A DNA stretch of 64,000 nt from Mycoplana dimorpha. GTDB lineage: Bacteria > Pseudomonadota > Alphaproteobacteria > Rhizobiales > Rhizobiaceae. The translations under genes were made by a program, and so were the position numbers. Positions within the stretch are counted from its first letter, which is position 1; the number at the start of each line of letters is the position of its first letter. The stretch lies in the NCBI RefSeq assembly GCF_003046475.1, contig NZ_PZZZ01000006.1:62001-126000 (forward strand), read 5' to 3'. Shown in pieces: positions 45,462 to 54,205 of the stretch. The notes beneath the pieces were generated by a model. The model saw only the letters and a list, made by a program, of their open reading frames with translations, made no database searches and had not been told where the DNA came from.

Positions 45462-45913
45462 TCGATGACCTCCGTCATGAGCGCCTGGCTTCCCGGGACG
45501 GTCCCGGTGAAGCGAACTATTCCTCGATGCCGGTATTGAGCGTTCGTTCAACCAATGCTTGCGCTTGATGCAAGGCAGCAAGCTCCGTAGCCGCAATCCG
45601 TTGATTGAGGCGGTGTTTCTCTCCTTTTTGAAGCGTCCAGTAAGCCTGGCCGGACGCCGTACTTCCCCGATTCTTATTATACTGCCAGGCAAATAATTTC
45701 CCCAATGAGAAACACCGGCGAACTTGCTTGTCAAGCAGCCAGTGAGCTTGCGTCAGCAGAAGGCAGCAAGGCGGCCATCCGTCTGAATGTTCTGCAAAAT
45801 GAAGGACGCGCTAATTTAGCGCATCATGTCGACGCGTACCCGAAGCGCGATCAGACGGGGATCTGATGAGGTATCTTGGAGCGCCAGAGCTTCAGCGAAG
45901 TCAGCTGGTCCTG

Positions 45914-46024
45914 TCGTCATCCTGAACCTGATCTGCGGTCCAGCAGCGCCGAGTCCGCGGCTTAGAAACCAACTGCGCTTAAGCTCTTGCGCTCGATCGA
46001 CGCAGCATCAAGTCCGTCATGACG
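45914..46024. repeat. Degenerate RIME-like repeat remnants
   Basis: The left part resembles the element's CTTGATC...CATCCAGCGCG arm with many changes. The right part, read on the minus strand, gives CCGTCATGACGGACTTGAT and then an AGCGCAAGAGCTTAAGCGC-like middle, matching intact copies in inverted orientation. The match is by eye and incomplete. Confidence 0.45.
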
Positions 46025-46106
46025 GAAAAGGACGCCTGCGACGCGGCGGATCCGCAGGCTCTGCTGCGGAGGTCTTTTCCCCGCTTCCCCGTTCCGCTGG
46101 CGCGCG

Positions 46107-46138
46107 AAAAAGCCCCCGGCCCTGATCAGAGCCGGAGG
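46107..46138 (-). terminator. Intrinsic terminator after the Ldh2-family gene
   Basis: On the minus strand a CCTCCGGC...GCCGGGGG stem with a CTGATC-containing loop is followed by CTTTTTC. It is nearly the same structure as the terminator at 43339-43370. Confidence 0.75.
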
Positions 46139-46165
46139 TCGACGCGGGTGCCGGGAAGTTGCGCT

Positions 46166-47203
46166 TTACGCGATGGAGTCGAGTCCGAGCGCCAGCAGGC
46201 GGTCGAGGTGCTCGATCTCCGCGGCAGTCAGGACGACGCCGTCGGCCTGCGAGGAGGCGCGGGCGGCAAAGCGCCGCTGCGACGGCAGGCGGGCGCCCTG
46301 GCCGACGATCGCCTCGAACAGCGCCTCCGCCCGCGCGAAGGGATCGCCGGGGCGACCGGCGGCGAAGGCTTTCGGCGAGAACGCGATGATCAGTTCGCCA
46401 TGGAACGGCGACAGCGTCGTGGTTCCGAGGTAGTCGAGCACTTCGGGGCTTGTCAGGTCGCCGATCATGATGCCGGCGAGCAACTCGACCATGGTGCCGA
46501 TCGCCGAGCCCTTGTGGCCGCCGAACGGCAGCATGGCGCCGGCCAGCGCAGCTTCCGGATCGGTGGTCGGATTGCCGTCCGCGTCGATCGCCCAGCCCTC
46601 CGGCAGCTTCTTGCCGGCCCGGCGGTGCAGCTCGATCTCGCCGCGGGCCGCCACCGAGGTCGCGAAGTCGAAGACGTAGGGCGAGGTGCCCTTGCGCGGC
46701 CAGCCGAAGGCAAAGGGATTGGTGCCAAGCAGCGGCTTGTTGCCGCCGGTGGGGGCCACGGTCGCATAGCTCGGGCACATGACGATGCCGGCAAGCCCCT
46801 GCTCCGTCAGCGCCTCGACCTCGGGCCAGAGCGCCGAGAAATGCGTGCAATCGTTGATGACGAGGGCGGCGATGCCCAGTTTGCGCGCCCGTTCGGCCAG
46901 CGCCGGCACGCCGAGTTCAAAGGCCGGGTTTGCAAAGCCGCCCTGCGCATTGACCTTGACGATCGCGGATCCTTCCGTCAGTAGAAGCTCCGGAACCGCG
47001 TCCGGCTTCACCTTGCCGGCTTTGACCGTGCGCAGGGCACCCTCGATCCGGTAGATGCCATGCGACTTGCAGGCGTCGCGCTCCCCGGCCACGATCACCC
47101 GGGCGACCGCGCCAGCCTGGACGGCGTTAAGTCCGGCCTTGCGGAAGATCGCCTCGACGCGCTCCTGCAACGCCGTGATCGTCAGGGTGGTAGTCTCGCT
47201 CAT
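46166..47203 (-). CDS. Ldh2-family oxidoreductase, probably 1-pyrroline-2-carboxylate reductase
   Basis: A 345-residue NAD(P)H-dependent enzyme of the malate/L-lactate dehydrogenase-2 (YlbC/AllD/DpkA) family. Recognisable parts are CKSHGIYRI with the early catalytic-type histidine, HFSALWPEVE, and the late LPFGGHKGSAIGTMVELLAG. Members include ureidoglycolate and sulfolactate dehydrogenases and 1-piperideine/1-pyrroline-2-carboxylate reductase. In a hydroxyproline locus next to 3-hydroxyproline dehydratases the last fits best, giving L-proline. It is divergent from the semialdehyde dehydrogenase gene across a shared palindromic operator. Confidence 0.82.
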   Translation of the reverse strand: MSETTTLTITALQERVEAIFRKAGLNAVQAGAVARVIVAGERDACKSHGIYRIEGALRTVKAGKVKPDAVPELLLTEGSAIVKVNAQGGFANPAFELGVPALAERARKLGIAALVINDCTHFSALWPEVEALTEQGLAGIVMCPSYATVAPTGGNKPLLGTNPFAFGWPRKGTSPYVFDFATSVAARGEIELHRRAGKKLPEGWAIDADGNPTTDPEAALAGAMLPFGGHKGSAIGTMVELLAGIMIGDLTSPEVLDYLGTTTLSPFHGELIIAFSPKAFAAGRPGDPFARAEALFEAIVGQGARLPSQRRFAARASSQADGVVLTAAEIEHLDRLLALGLDSIA

Positions 47204-47248
47204 CTCGTCTCTCGTCTGCTGCCCGACCGGCGTGGTCGGTGGTTGATG

Positions 47249-47273
47249 TTTTGCATACACAGAGTATACAAAA
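47249..47273. promoter_or_regulatory. Palindromic operator between the reductase and dehydrogenase genes
   Basis: TTTTGCATAC-N5-GTATACAAAA, a 25-bp dyad with one mismatch per arm. It sits in the divergent promoter region (46 bp from the Ldh2 start, 56 bp from the aldehyde dehydrogenase start). A second copy with the same arms and spacing is at 48918-48942. Confidence 0.72.
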
Positions 47274-47328
47274 ATCGAGGCAGTGCAAACTCGGCCCCTT
47301 CCGGGCCTTCCGAAGAAAGGATCAAAGG

Positions 47329-48846
47329 ATGGTTTTCACCCCCAAAGGAAAACACCTCGTCGCCGGCGAATGGCTCGATGGCGCAGGCACCTTCGCGTCG
47401 ACGCCGGCGCACGGCCCGTCGCACGAATACGCCATCGGCACCGTGGAACTGGTGAACCGCGCCTGCGAGGCCGCCGAGGAGGCCTTCTGGAGCTACGGCT
47501 ATTCCAGCCGGGCCGAGCGGGCCGCGTTCCTGCGCGCCATTGCCGATGAAATCGAGGCCCGTGCCGAGGCGATCACCGAGATCGGCACCCAGGAAACCGG
47601 CCTGCCGGTTGCACGGCTGCAGGGCGAACGCGGCCGCACCACCGGCCAGCTGCGCCTGTTTGCCGACCACATCGAGAAGGGCGACTACCTCGACCGCCGC
47701 GTCGACGCTGCCCTGCCCGACCGCCAGCCAGCGCCGCGGCCGGAAATCCGCCTCGTGCAGCGGCCGGTCGGTCCCGTCGCCGTCTTCGGCGCCTCGAACT
47801 TCCCGCTCGCCTTCTCCACGGCCGGTGGCGATACCGCCGCAGCGCTTGCGGCCGGCTGCCCGGTCGTCGTGAAGGGGCACTCGGCCCATCCCGGCACCGG
47901 CGAGATCATCGCCGAGGCGATCGAGGCGGCGATCCGCAAGACCGGCGTCCACCCGGGCGTCTTCTCGCTGATCCAGGGCGGCAACCGCCAGGTCGGCGAG
48001 GCAGTGGTGCAGCACCCGCTGATCAAGGCGGTCGGCTTCACCGGCTCGCTGGCCGGCGGCCGTGCGCTGTTCAATCTCTGCGCCGCACGCCCCGAGCCGA
48101 TCCCCTTCTTCGGCGAGCTCGGCTCGGTCAACCCGATGTTCCTGCTGCCGGAAGCGCTGAAGGCGCGGGCCGAGACCATCGGCCAGGGCTGGGCCGGCTC
48201 GATGACCGGCAGCGCCGGCCAGCTCTGCACCAAGCCGGGCATCGCAGTGGTGATCGAGGGCGCCGATGCCGACCGCTTCACCGCCGCCACCGTCGAGGCG
48301 CTGGGCAAGGTGCAGCCGCAGACGATGCTGACCGACGGCATCGCCAAGGCCTACCACGACGGTCGGGCCCGGCTGGCCGAGCGCAACACCGTCAAGCCGC
48401 TGCTGACGACGGACTCGAACGGCCGCGACGCCTCGCCGAACCTGTTCGAGGCGACCGGTGAGCGCTTCCTCGCCGACCACGCGCTGGGCGAAGAGGTGTT
48501 CGGGCCGCTGGGTCTCGTCGTCCGCGTCGGTTCGCTCGACGAGATGGAGCAGCTCGCCCGCGGCTTCGAGGGGCAGCTGACGGCGACGATCCACATGGAC
48601 GCCGCCGATCTGGACGCCGCCCGCCGCCTCCGCCCGGTCCTCGAGCGCAAGGCTGGCCGCGTTCTGGTCAACGGTTTCCCGACCGGGGTTGAAGTCGTCG
48701 ACTCGATGGTGCATGGAGGCCCCTATCCGGCCTCGACCAACTTCGGCGCGACCAGCGTCGGCACCATGTCGATCCGCCGCTTCCTGCGCCCGGTGGCCTA
48801 CCAGAACTTCCCGGAAGGCCTGCTGCCTACCGAATTCCTCGGCTGA
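47329..48846 (+). CDS. hypH: Alpha-ketoglutarate semialdehyde dehydrogenase (2,5-dioxovalerate dehydrogenase)
   Basis: A 505-residue ALDH of the long KGSADH branch. It has GPVAVFGASNFPLAFSTAGG, KGHSAHPGTGE, the glutamate in FFGELGSVNP and catalytic cysteine in AGQLCTKPG, with the branch-typical C-terminus SIRRFLRPVAYQNFPE. It oxidises alpha-ketoglutarate semialdehyde to alpha-ketoglutarate, the last step of hydroxyproline breakdown and of some sugar-acid routes. AGAAAGGA lies before ATG 47329. It is expressed divergently from the Ldh2 gene; a hairpin at 48862 follows. Confidence 0.9.
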   Translation: MVFTPKGKHLVAGEWLDGAGTFASTPAHGPSHEYAIGTVELVNRACEAAEEAFWSYGYSSRAERAAFLRAIADEIEARAEAITEIGTQETGLPVARLQGERGRTTGQLRLFADHIEKGDYLDRRVDAALPDRQPAPRPEIRLVQRPVGPVAVFGASNFPLAFSTAGGDTAAALAAGCPVVVKGHSAHPGTGEIIAEAIEAAIRKTGVHPGVFSLIQGGNRQVGEAVVQHPLIKAVGFTGSLAGGRALFNLCAARPEPIPFFGELGSVNPMFLLPEALKARAETIGQGWAGSMTGSAGQLCTKPGIAVVIEGADADRFTAATVEALGKVQPQTMLTDGIAKAYHDGRARLAERNTVKPLLTTDSNGRDASPNLFEATGERFLADHALGEEVFGPLGLVVRVGSLDEMEQLARGFEGQLTATIHMDAADLDAARRLRPVLERKAGRVLVNGFPTGVEVVDSMVHGGPYPASTNFGATSVGTMSIRRFLRPVAYQNFPEGLLPTEFLG

Positions 48847-48861
48847 GTAAAGCTGCCGGAA

Positions 48862-48887
48862 TGGGGCTTTCCCACGGGAAAGCCCCA
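48862..48887 (+). terminator. Hairpin after the semialdehyde dehydrogenase gene
   Basis: TGGGGCTTTC pairs with GAAAGCCCCA across a six-base loop. No T run follows, so it may be a weak terminator or an mRNA-stabilising hairpin before the ABC operon. Confidence 0.6.
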
Positions 48888-48917
48888 GGCCATGCAAGAT
48901 CGGCATACCTGAATTCT

Positions 48918-48942
48918 TTTTGTATACGACTTGTATTTTTAA
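48918..48942. promoter_or_regulatory. Second TTTTGYATAC-N5-GTAT operator, upstream of the hydroxyproline ABC operon
   Basis: TTTTGTATAC-N5-GTATTTTTAA, 68 bp before the binding-protein start. The left arm and spacing match the site at 47249-47273; the right arm is partly degenerate. The A+T-rich sequence around it is likely the operon promoter. Confidence 0.68.
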
Positions 48943-49009
48943 TTTGATTGTGTCTGCCAACCCGAATAGTGATGTCCGCCATTCACCAGACCAACGCAGG
49001 GAGAGAGTA

Positions 49010-49816
49010 ATGAAAACCCAGGTCCTCGCCATCGGCCTCCTGGCCACCACCGTCCTGACGACCCCGGCCAAGGCCGACAAGCTGGACGACATCATCGGCT
49101 CCGGCACGCTGCGCTGCGCGGTAGTGCTAGACTTCCCCCCGATGGGCTCGCGCGACGAGAACAACAACCCGATCGGCTTCGACGTCGACTATTGCAACGA
49201 TCTGGCCAAGGCGCTTGGCGTCACCGCCGAGATCGTCGAGACGCCGTTCCCCGAGCGCATCCCGGCGCTGATGTCCGGCCGCGTCGACGTCGGCGTCGCC
49301 TCGACCTCCGACACGCTGGAGCGCGCCAAGACCGTCGGCATGACGATCCCCTACTTCGCCTTCGAGATGGCGGTAACCGCCAACGACAAGTCGGGCGTCA
49401 AGTCCTTCGAGGACATGAAGGGCAAGACCGTGGGTGCCACCGCCGGCACCTTCGAGGCGATCGCGCTCGAAAAGCAGGTCAAGGAATGGGGTGTGGGCGA
49501 GTTCCGTCCCTACCAGACGCAGGCCGACGTGTTCCTCGCTCTCAGCCAGGGCCAGATCGACGCCACCGTCTCCACCTCGACCGTGGCACAGTCCAACGTC
49601 AAGTCGGGCAAGTTTTCCGGCATCTCGGTGGTCGGCAAGGCGCCGTTTGACATCGACTATGTCGCCCTCTTCACCAATCGCGAAGAGTACGGCCTGATCA
49701 ACTACCTGAACCTGTTCATCAACCAGCAGGTTCGCACCGGCCGCTACGCCGAGCTCTACGAAAAGTGGGTTGGCGGCGAACTGCCGTCCCTGTCGGTTAA
49801 CGGTGTCTACCGCTAA
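49010..49816 (+). CDS. hypM: ABC transporter periplasmic binding protein (probable hydroxyproline uptake)
   Basis: A 268-residue family-3 solute-binding protein with a signal peptide (residues 1-23, AKAD). It shows GTLRCAVVLDFPPMG, IGFDVDYCNDLAKALG and GRVDVGVASTSDTLERAK. It opens an eight-gene run of permease, permease, ATPase, dehydrogenase, epimerase, aconitase X and racemase-like genes. That order matches the hyp transport and catabolic genes of Sinorhizobium, so hydroxyproline is the expected ligand. GGGAGAGAG precedes the ATG. Confidence 0.86.
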   Translation: MKTQVLAIGLLATTVLTTPAKADKLDDIIGSGTLRCAVVLDFPPMGSRDENNNPIGFDVDYCNDLAKALGVTAEIVETPFPERIPALMSGRVDVGVASTSDTLERAKTVGMTIPYFAFEMAVTANDKSGVKSFEDMKGKTVGATAGTFEAIALEKQVKEWGVGEFRPYQTQADVFLALSQGQIDATVSTSTVAQSNVKSGKFSGISVVGKAPFDIDYVALFTNREEYGLINYLNLFINQQVRTGRYAELYEKWVGGELPSLSVNGVYR

Positions 49817-49884
49817 TCTGACCGTTTTCCCGACGGCGCGAGGCACGACCTCGCGCCGTTGATCCTTCGCAAGGTGAGACGGTA

Positions 49885-50550
49885 ATGTTCAGCTACACCT
49901 TTCAATGGAAGCAGGCGCTCAAGGCTCTGCCGCAGATGCTCGACGGCGCCCTGGTGACGCTGCAGATCGCGCTCCTGTCCATGGCCATCGGCCTGGTGAT
50001 CGCCATCATCCTGACGCTCTTCCGGATGTCGGGCAACCGCATCCTCAGCGGTTTCGCCACCGCCTGGGTCGAGATCGCCCGCAACACGCCGGCCCTGTTC
50101 CAGATCTACATGGCCCATTTCGGCCTTGGCAGTTTCGGCATCCACTTGAGCCCCTTCACGTCACTTCTGGTCGGCATCGTCTTCAACAATGCGGGCTACC
50201 TGGCGGAGAACTTCCGTGGCGCGCTCAAGGCGATCCCCGACACCCAGACGCGCGCGGGCCGCTCGCTCGGCATGAGCTCGCTGCAGGCGTTCCGGCTGAT
50301 CGTCATGCCGCAGATGCTGCGCATCGCGTTCCTGCCGGTCACCAACCAGATGGTCTGGGCGATCCTGATGACCTCGCTCGGCGTCACCGTCGGCATGAAC
50401 ACCGATCTCACCGGCGTTACGCAGGATCTGAACGCCCGCTCGTTCCGCACCTTCGAGTTCTTCGCGATTGCCGCGGTGATCTACTACGTCATCGCCAAGG
50501 CCGTCACCCTGGCCGCCCGGGCATTTGCCTCGCGCATGTTCCGCTACTGA
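49885..50550 (+). CDS. hypN: ABC transporter permease (hydroxyproline-type)
   Basis: A 221-residue HisM-family inner-membrane permease. It has ARNTPALFQIYMAHFGLG and the EAA-like docking loop RAGRSLGMSSLQAFRLIVMPQ, with about five hydrophobic helices. It should pair with the next permease to form a heterodimeric channel. It lies 68 bp after the binding-protein gene and 13 bp before the next permease. Confidence 0.87.
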   Translation: MFSYTFQWKQALKALPQMLDGALVTLQIALLSMAIGLVIAIILTLFRMSGNRILSGFATAWVEIARNTPALFQIYMAHFGLGSFGIHLSPFTSLLVGIVFNNAGYLAENFRGALKAIPDTQTRAGRSLGMSSLQAFRLIVMPQMLRIAFLPVTNQMVWAILMTSLGVTVGMNTDLTGVTQDLNARSFRTFEFFAIAAVIYYVIAKAVTLAARAFASRMFRY

Positions 50551-50563
50551 GGAGAGGTAAGTG

Positions 50564-51217
50564 ATGATTGAAACTGCCCTCACCTGGGGTGACCTGGCCT
50601 TCCTCGCCAAGGGCGCGGGGATGACGCTCGCGGTCACCGCCATCTCGGTCGCCGCCGGCACGGTGCTCGGCGTCATATGCGGGGTGATCCGCTTCCAGCT
50701 CGGCCCCTACTGGTCCGCCCCGCTGACCTTCGTGCTGGACGTGTTCCGCTCCGTGCCGCTGCTGATCCAGCTCGTGCTCGGCAACGCCTTCCAGTCGATC
50801 GCCAAGCTCGGCTGGCCGCCGTTCACGACCTCATGCGTGGTGCTGTCGCTCTATACGGCCGCCTATTGCACCGAGATCGTCCGCGGCGGCATGTCATCGG
50901 TTCCGGTGACGACGCGCCGCGCGGCCCGGTCGCTGGGCATGACCTGGTGGCAGGACATGCGCTACATCGTGGCGCCGCTCGCCACCCGCGTCTCGCTGCC
51001 GGCCTGGATCGGCCTGGCGCTCAGCGTGATGAAGGATTCCGCACTCGTGCTCTGGCTCGGTTTGATCGAGTTGCTGCGCGCCTCGCAGATCCTCGTCACC
51101 CGCCTGCAGGAGCCGCTTTTGATCCTGATGATCTGCGGCGCCATCTACTTCATCATCAGCTTCCCCATCGCCCGGCTCGGCGGGTATCTCGAGAAACGGT
51201 GGTCTCCCAATGATTGA
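50564..51217 (+). CDS. hypP: ABC transporter permease, second subunit (hydroxyproline-type)
   Basis: A 217-residue HisM-family permease with DVFRSVPLLIQLVLG and the docking loop RRAARSLGMTWWQDMRYIVAP. GGAGAGG lies six bases before ATG 50564; a GTG one codon earlier is closer than ideal. Its last codons overlap the ATPase start by 8 bp, showing tight coupling. Confidence 0.87.
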   Translation: MIETALTWGDLAFLAKGAGMTLAVTAISVAAGTVLGVICGVIRFQLGPYWSAPLTFVLDVFRSVPLLIQLVLGNAFQSIAKLGWPPFTTSCVVLSLYTAAYCTEIVRGGMSSVPVTTRRAARSLGMTWWQDMRYIVAPLATRVSLPAWIGLALSVMKDSALVLWLGLIELLRASQILVTRLQEPLLILMICGAIYFIISFPIARLGGYLEKRWSPND

Positions 51218-51932
51218 GATTGAAAACGTCCGCAAATCCTTCGGCGAGTTGGAGGTTCTGAAGGGAATCAACCTGACCGTCGACAAGGGCGAAGTGCTGA
51301 CCGTCATCGGCGGCTCCGGCTCCGGCAAGTCGACGCTGCTCACCTGCATCAACGGCCTCGAGCCGATCGATGCCGGCCGGATCGTCATCGACGGAACCGA
51401 TGTTCACGCCAAAAGCACCAACCTGAACAAGCTGCGCCAGAAGGTGGGCATCGTGTTCCAGCAGTGGAACGCGTTCCCGCACCTGACGGTGTTGGAAAAC
51501 GTCATGCTGGCGCCCCGCAAGGTGCTCGGCCTGTCGAAGGCAGAGGCCGAGGCCATCGCCGTGCGCCAGCTCACCCACGTCGGCCTGGCCGAAAAGCTGT
51601 CGGTCTATCCGAACCGCATGTCGGGCGGCCAGCAGCAGCGCATGGCGATTGCCCGAGCGCTGGCGATGTCGCCGGAATACATGCTGTTCGACGAGGTGAC
51701 CTCGGCGCTCGACCCGATGCTGGTCGGCGAGGTGCTTGACACGCTGCGGATGCTGGCATCCGAAGGCATGACGATGATCTGCGTGACCCACGAGATGAAG
51801 TTCGCGCGCGAGGTCTCCGACCGCGTGGCCTTCTTCCACCAGGGCGTCATGGCCGAGATCGCGCCGCCGGAACAGCTGTTCGACGCGCCGCAGCACGCCG
51901 AGACCAAGAAGTTCCTCGCCGCGACGCACTGA
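51210..51932 (+). CDS. hypQ: ABC transporter ATP-binding protein (hydroxyproline-type)
   Basis: A 240-residue GlnQ-type ATPase. Walker A GGSGSGKST, Q-loop FQQWNAFPH, signature MSGGQQQR, and H-loop VTHEM are intact. The Walker B/D-loop reads FDEVTSALDP, with Val replacing the usual Pro after Glu; the catalytic Glu is kept. It powers uptake with the two preceding permeases. Confidence 0.91.
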   Translation: MIEIENVRKSFGELEVLKGINLTVDKGEVLTVIGGSGSGKSTLLTCINGLEPIDAGRIVIDGTDVHAKSTNLNKLRQKVGIVFQQWNAFPHLTVLENVMLAPRKVLGLSKAEAEAIAVRQLTHVGLAEKLSVYPNRMSGGQQQRMAIARALAMSPEYMLFDEVTSALDPMLVGEVLDTLRMLASEGMTMICVTHEMKFAREVSDRVAFFHQGVMAEIAPPEQLFDAPQHAETKKFLAATH

Positions 51933-51942
51933 GGACACGAGA

Positions 51943-53190
51943 ATGAACAAGGCTCAGCCCGAGGTGATCTTGATCGGCGCCGGCGTCGTGGGGCTTTCCG
52001 CGGCACTGGCCCTGCAGATGCGGGGGCTTTCCGTCACCGTACTGGATCGTGTAGGCCCGGCGGCGGGTGCCTCGGCAGGCAATGCCGGCGCCTTCGCCTT
52101 CACCGACATCCTGCCGCTCGCCTCGCCCGGCATCCTGAAGAAGGCGCCGAAGTGGCTGCTCGATCCGCTCGGGCCGCTGACGGTGCCGCCGAGCTATGCG
52201 TTCAAGATCGCGCCGTGGATGTTCCGTTTCTGGCGGGCCTGCTCGCCCTCCCGCGTCGCCCATTCGACGGCGGCGCAGACGGCGCTGATGGACCTGTCGA
52301 AGGCCGAGCTTGAGCCTTTCCTGCAGGAGACCGGCACCCTGCCGATGCTTCGCAAGGACGGCAACCTGCAGGTCTACGAGGGCAAGGCTGAGCTCGAGGC
52401 GTCGCTGCCCGGCTGGAAGGCGCGCGAGGAGCACGGCATCGAGTTCCGGCACCTCGACGCGGCCGCCATGGCCGAGATCCAGCCCGGCCTGTCGCCGCGC
52501 TTCACTCACGGCACCTTCACGCCCGGCTGGTACTCCATCGCCGATCCGAAGCTCTACACGCTGGCGCTCGCCGACGAGGTCCGCCAGCGGGGCGGCTCGA
52601 TCGAGCGTGGCGAGGTGACGGCGCTGCGGCCGTTCGAGGGCGGCGTCGAGATCGTCACGGCGGACGGCAGCACGCGGCGTGCGGCCCAGGTGGTGCTTGC
52701 GGCCGGTGCCTTCTCCCACCGCATCGCCCGCACCATCGGCGATCGCATTCCGCTCGAGACCGAGCGCGGTTACAACACTACGCTCCCGGCCGATGCCTTC
52801 GACCTGCGCACCCAGGTCACCTTTGGCGGCCACGGCTTCGTCGTCAGTCGCCTGTCGACCGGCATCCGCGTCGGCGGCGCGGTGGAGCTCGGTGGTCTCG
52901 CAATGCCGGCGAACTTCCGCCGCTCCGAGGCCATGCTGAAGAAGGCGCAGGCGTTCCTGCCGGGCCTGAAGCCGCAGGGCGGCGAGCAGTGGATGGGCTT
53001 CCGCCCGTCATTGCCCGACAGCCTGCCGGCGATCGGCCGCGCCCGCGCCACGCCGCGGGTGACCTATGCCTTCGGTCACGGCCATCTCGGCCTGACCCAG
53101 TCGGCCGGCACCGCCCGCCTGGTCGCCGATCTCATCACCGGCAGGACGCCTGCCATCGACATCGCTTCCTTCTCGCCGCAAAGATTCTGA
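51943..53190 (+). CDS. hypO: FAD-dependent D-amino-acid dehydrogenase, probably cis-4-hydroxy-D-proline dehydrogenase
   Basis: A 415-residue DAO/DadA-family flavoprotein. The FAD fold is at the start (ILIGAGVVGLSAALAL), with ETERGYNTTLP in the middle and GHGHLGLTQSAGTARLVADLI at the C-terminus. In the hydroxyproline route it oxidises cis-4-hydroxy-D-proline to 1-pyrroline-4-hydroxy-2-carboxylate. It starts 10 bp after the ATPase gene and ends 13 bp before the epimerase gene that makes its substrate, which supports this role. Confidence 0.86.
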   Translation: MNKAQPEVILIGAGVVGLSAALALQMRGLSVTVLDRVGPAAGASAGNAGAFAFTDILPLASPGILKKAPKWLLDPLGPLTVPPSYAFKIAPWMFRFWRACSPSRVAHSTAAQTALMDLSKAELEPFLQETGTLPMLRKDGNLQVYEGKAELEASLPGWKAREEHGIEFRHLDAAAMAEIQPGLSPRFTHGTFTPGWYSIADPKLYTLALADEVRQRGGSIERGEVTALRPFEGGVEIVTADGSTRRAAQVVLAAGAFSHRIARTIGDRIPLETERGYNTTLPADAFDLRTQVTFGGHGFVVSRLSTGIRVGGAVELGGLAMPANFRRSEAMLKKAQAFLPGLKPQGGEQWMGFRPSLPDSLPAIGRARATPRVTYAFGHGHLGLTQSAGTARLVADLITGRTPAIDIASFSPQRF

Positions 53191-53203
53191 CAGAGGTTTT
53201 GCC

Positions 53204-54205
53204 ATGGCCACCCACACCTTCTCCTGCATCGACGGTCATACCTGCGGCAACCCGGTCCGCCTCGTCTCGGGCGGCGGCCCGCGCCTCGAAGGCGCCAACA
53301 TGCTGGAAAAGCGCGCCCATTTCCTGCGCGAGTTCGACTGGATCCGCACCGGCCTGATGTTCGAGCCGCGCGGCCATGACATGATGTCGGGCTCGATCCT
53401 CTATCCGCCGACGCGCCCGGACTGCGACGTCGCGGTGCTGTTCATCGAGACCTCCGGCTGCCTGCCGATGTGCGGCCACGGCACGATCGGCACGATCACC
53501 ATGGGCATCGAGAACGGCCTGATCACCCCGCGCGAGCCGGGCAAGCTGTCGATCGAAGCACCGGCCGGCAAGGTCGACATCACCTACCGCCAGGAAGGCC
53601 GCTTCGTCGAGGAAGTGCGGCTGACCAACGTGCCCGGCTTCCTCTATGCCGAAGGGCTGACGGCCGAGGTCGAGGGCCTGGGCGAGATCGTCGTCGACGT
53701 CGCCTATGGCGGCAACTTCTACGCCATCGTCGAGCCGCAGAAGAACTTTCGCGACATGGCCGATCACACCGCCGGCGAACTGGTGGGCTGGAGCCCGAAG
53801 CTGCGCGCCGCGCTCAACGAGAAGTACGAGTTCGTCCATCCCGAGCATCCGGAAATCCGCGGCCTCAGCCACATCCAGTGGACCGGCAAGCCGACGGTCG
53901 AGGATGCGCACGCCCGCAACGCCGTGTTCTACGGCGAGAAGGCCATCGACCGCTCGCCCTGCGGCACCGGCACCTCGGCCCGCATGGCGCAGCTCGCCGC
54001 CAAGGGCAAGCTGGAGGTCGGCGACGAGTTCTGGCATGAATCGATCATCGGCTCGATCTTCAAGGGCCGCGTCGAGGCGGCAGCGAAGGTCGCCGACCGT
54101 GACGCGATCATCCCCTCGATCGCCGGCTGGGCCCGCATGACCGGGATCAACACGATCTTCATCGACGACCGCGACCCCTTCGCGCACGGCTTCGTCGTGA
54201 AATGA
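53204..54205 (+). CDS. hypRE: 4-hydroxyproline 2-epimerase (proline racemase family, Cys/Cys)
   Basis: A 333-residue proline-racemase-family enzyme with both acid/base cysteines: C90 in [10 protein letters not shown] and C253 in [12 protein letters not shown]. It should interconvert trans-4-hydroxy-L-proline and cis-4-hydroxy-D-proline, the entry step of the pathway. Proline racemase is the alternative, but the neighbours argue for hydroxyproline. Its TGA overlaps the aconitase X start (ATGA). Confidence 0.9.
   Translation: MATHTFSCIDGHTCGNPVRLVSGGGPRLEGANMLEKRAHFLREFDWIRTGLMFEPRGHDMMSGSILYPPTRPDCDVAVLFIETSGCLPMCGHGTIGTITMGIENGLITPREPGKLSIEAPAGKVDITYRQEGRFVEEVRLTNVPGFLYAEGLTAEVEGLGEIVVDVAYGGNFYAIVEPQKNFRDMADHTAGELVGWSPKLRAALNEKYEFVHPEHPEIRGLSHIQWTGKPTVEDAHARNAVFYGEKAIDRSPCGTGTSARMAQLAAKGKLEVGDEFWHESIIGSIFKGRVEAAAKVADRDAIIPSIAGWARMTGINTIFIDDRDPFAHGFVVK

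Larger units (their letters stand above)
45462..46165. other. Long intergenic region with repeat remnants
   Basis: About 700 bp between the APC and Ldh2 genes, both on the minus strand. A perfect TATAAT (minus strand, about 45678) could be the -10 of the APC operon. A 62-codon minus-strand frame (45517-45705, TTG start, no ribosome site) is too weak to call. Near 45914-46024 there are degraded pieces of the RIME element, in both orientations. The right end holds the Ldh2 terminator. Confidence 0.45.

Noticed and set aside
45517-45705. 62-codon minus-strand frame upstream of the APC permease
   Set aside because: TTG start without a ribosome site and a perfect TATAAT lies inside it, so it is more likely promoter DNA.
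45826-46125. 99-codon plus-strand frame
   Set aside because: It runs through repeat remnants and a terminator and has no gene-like features.
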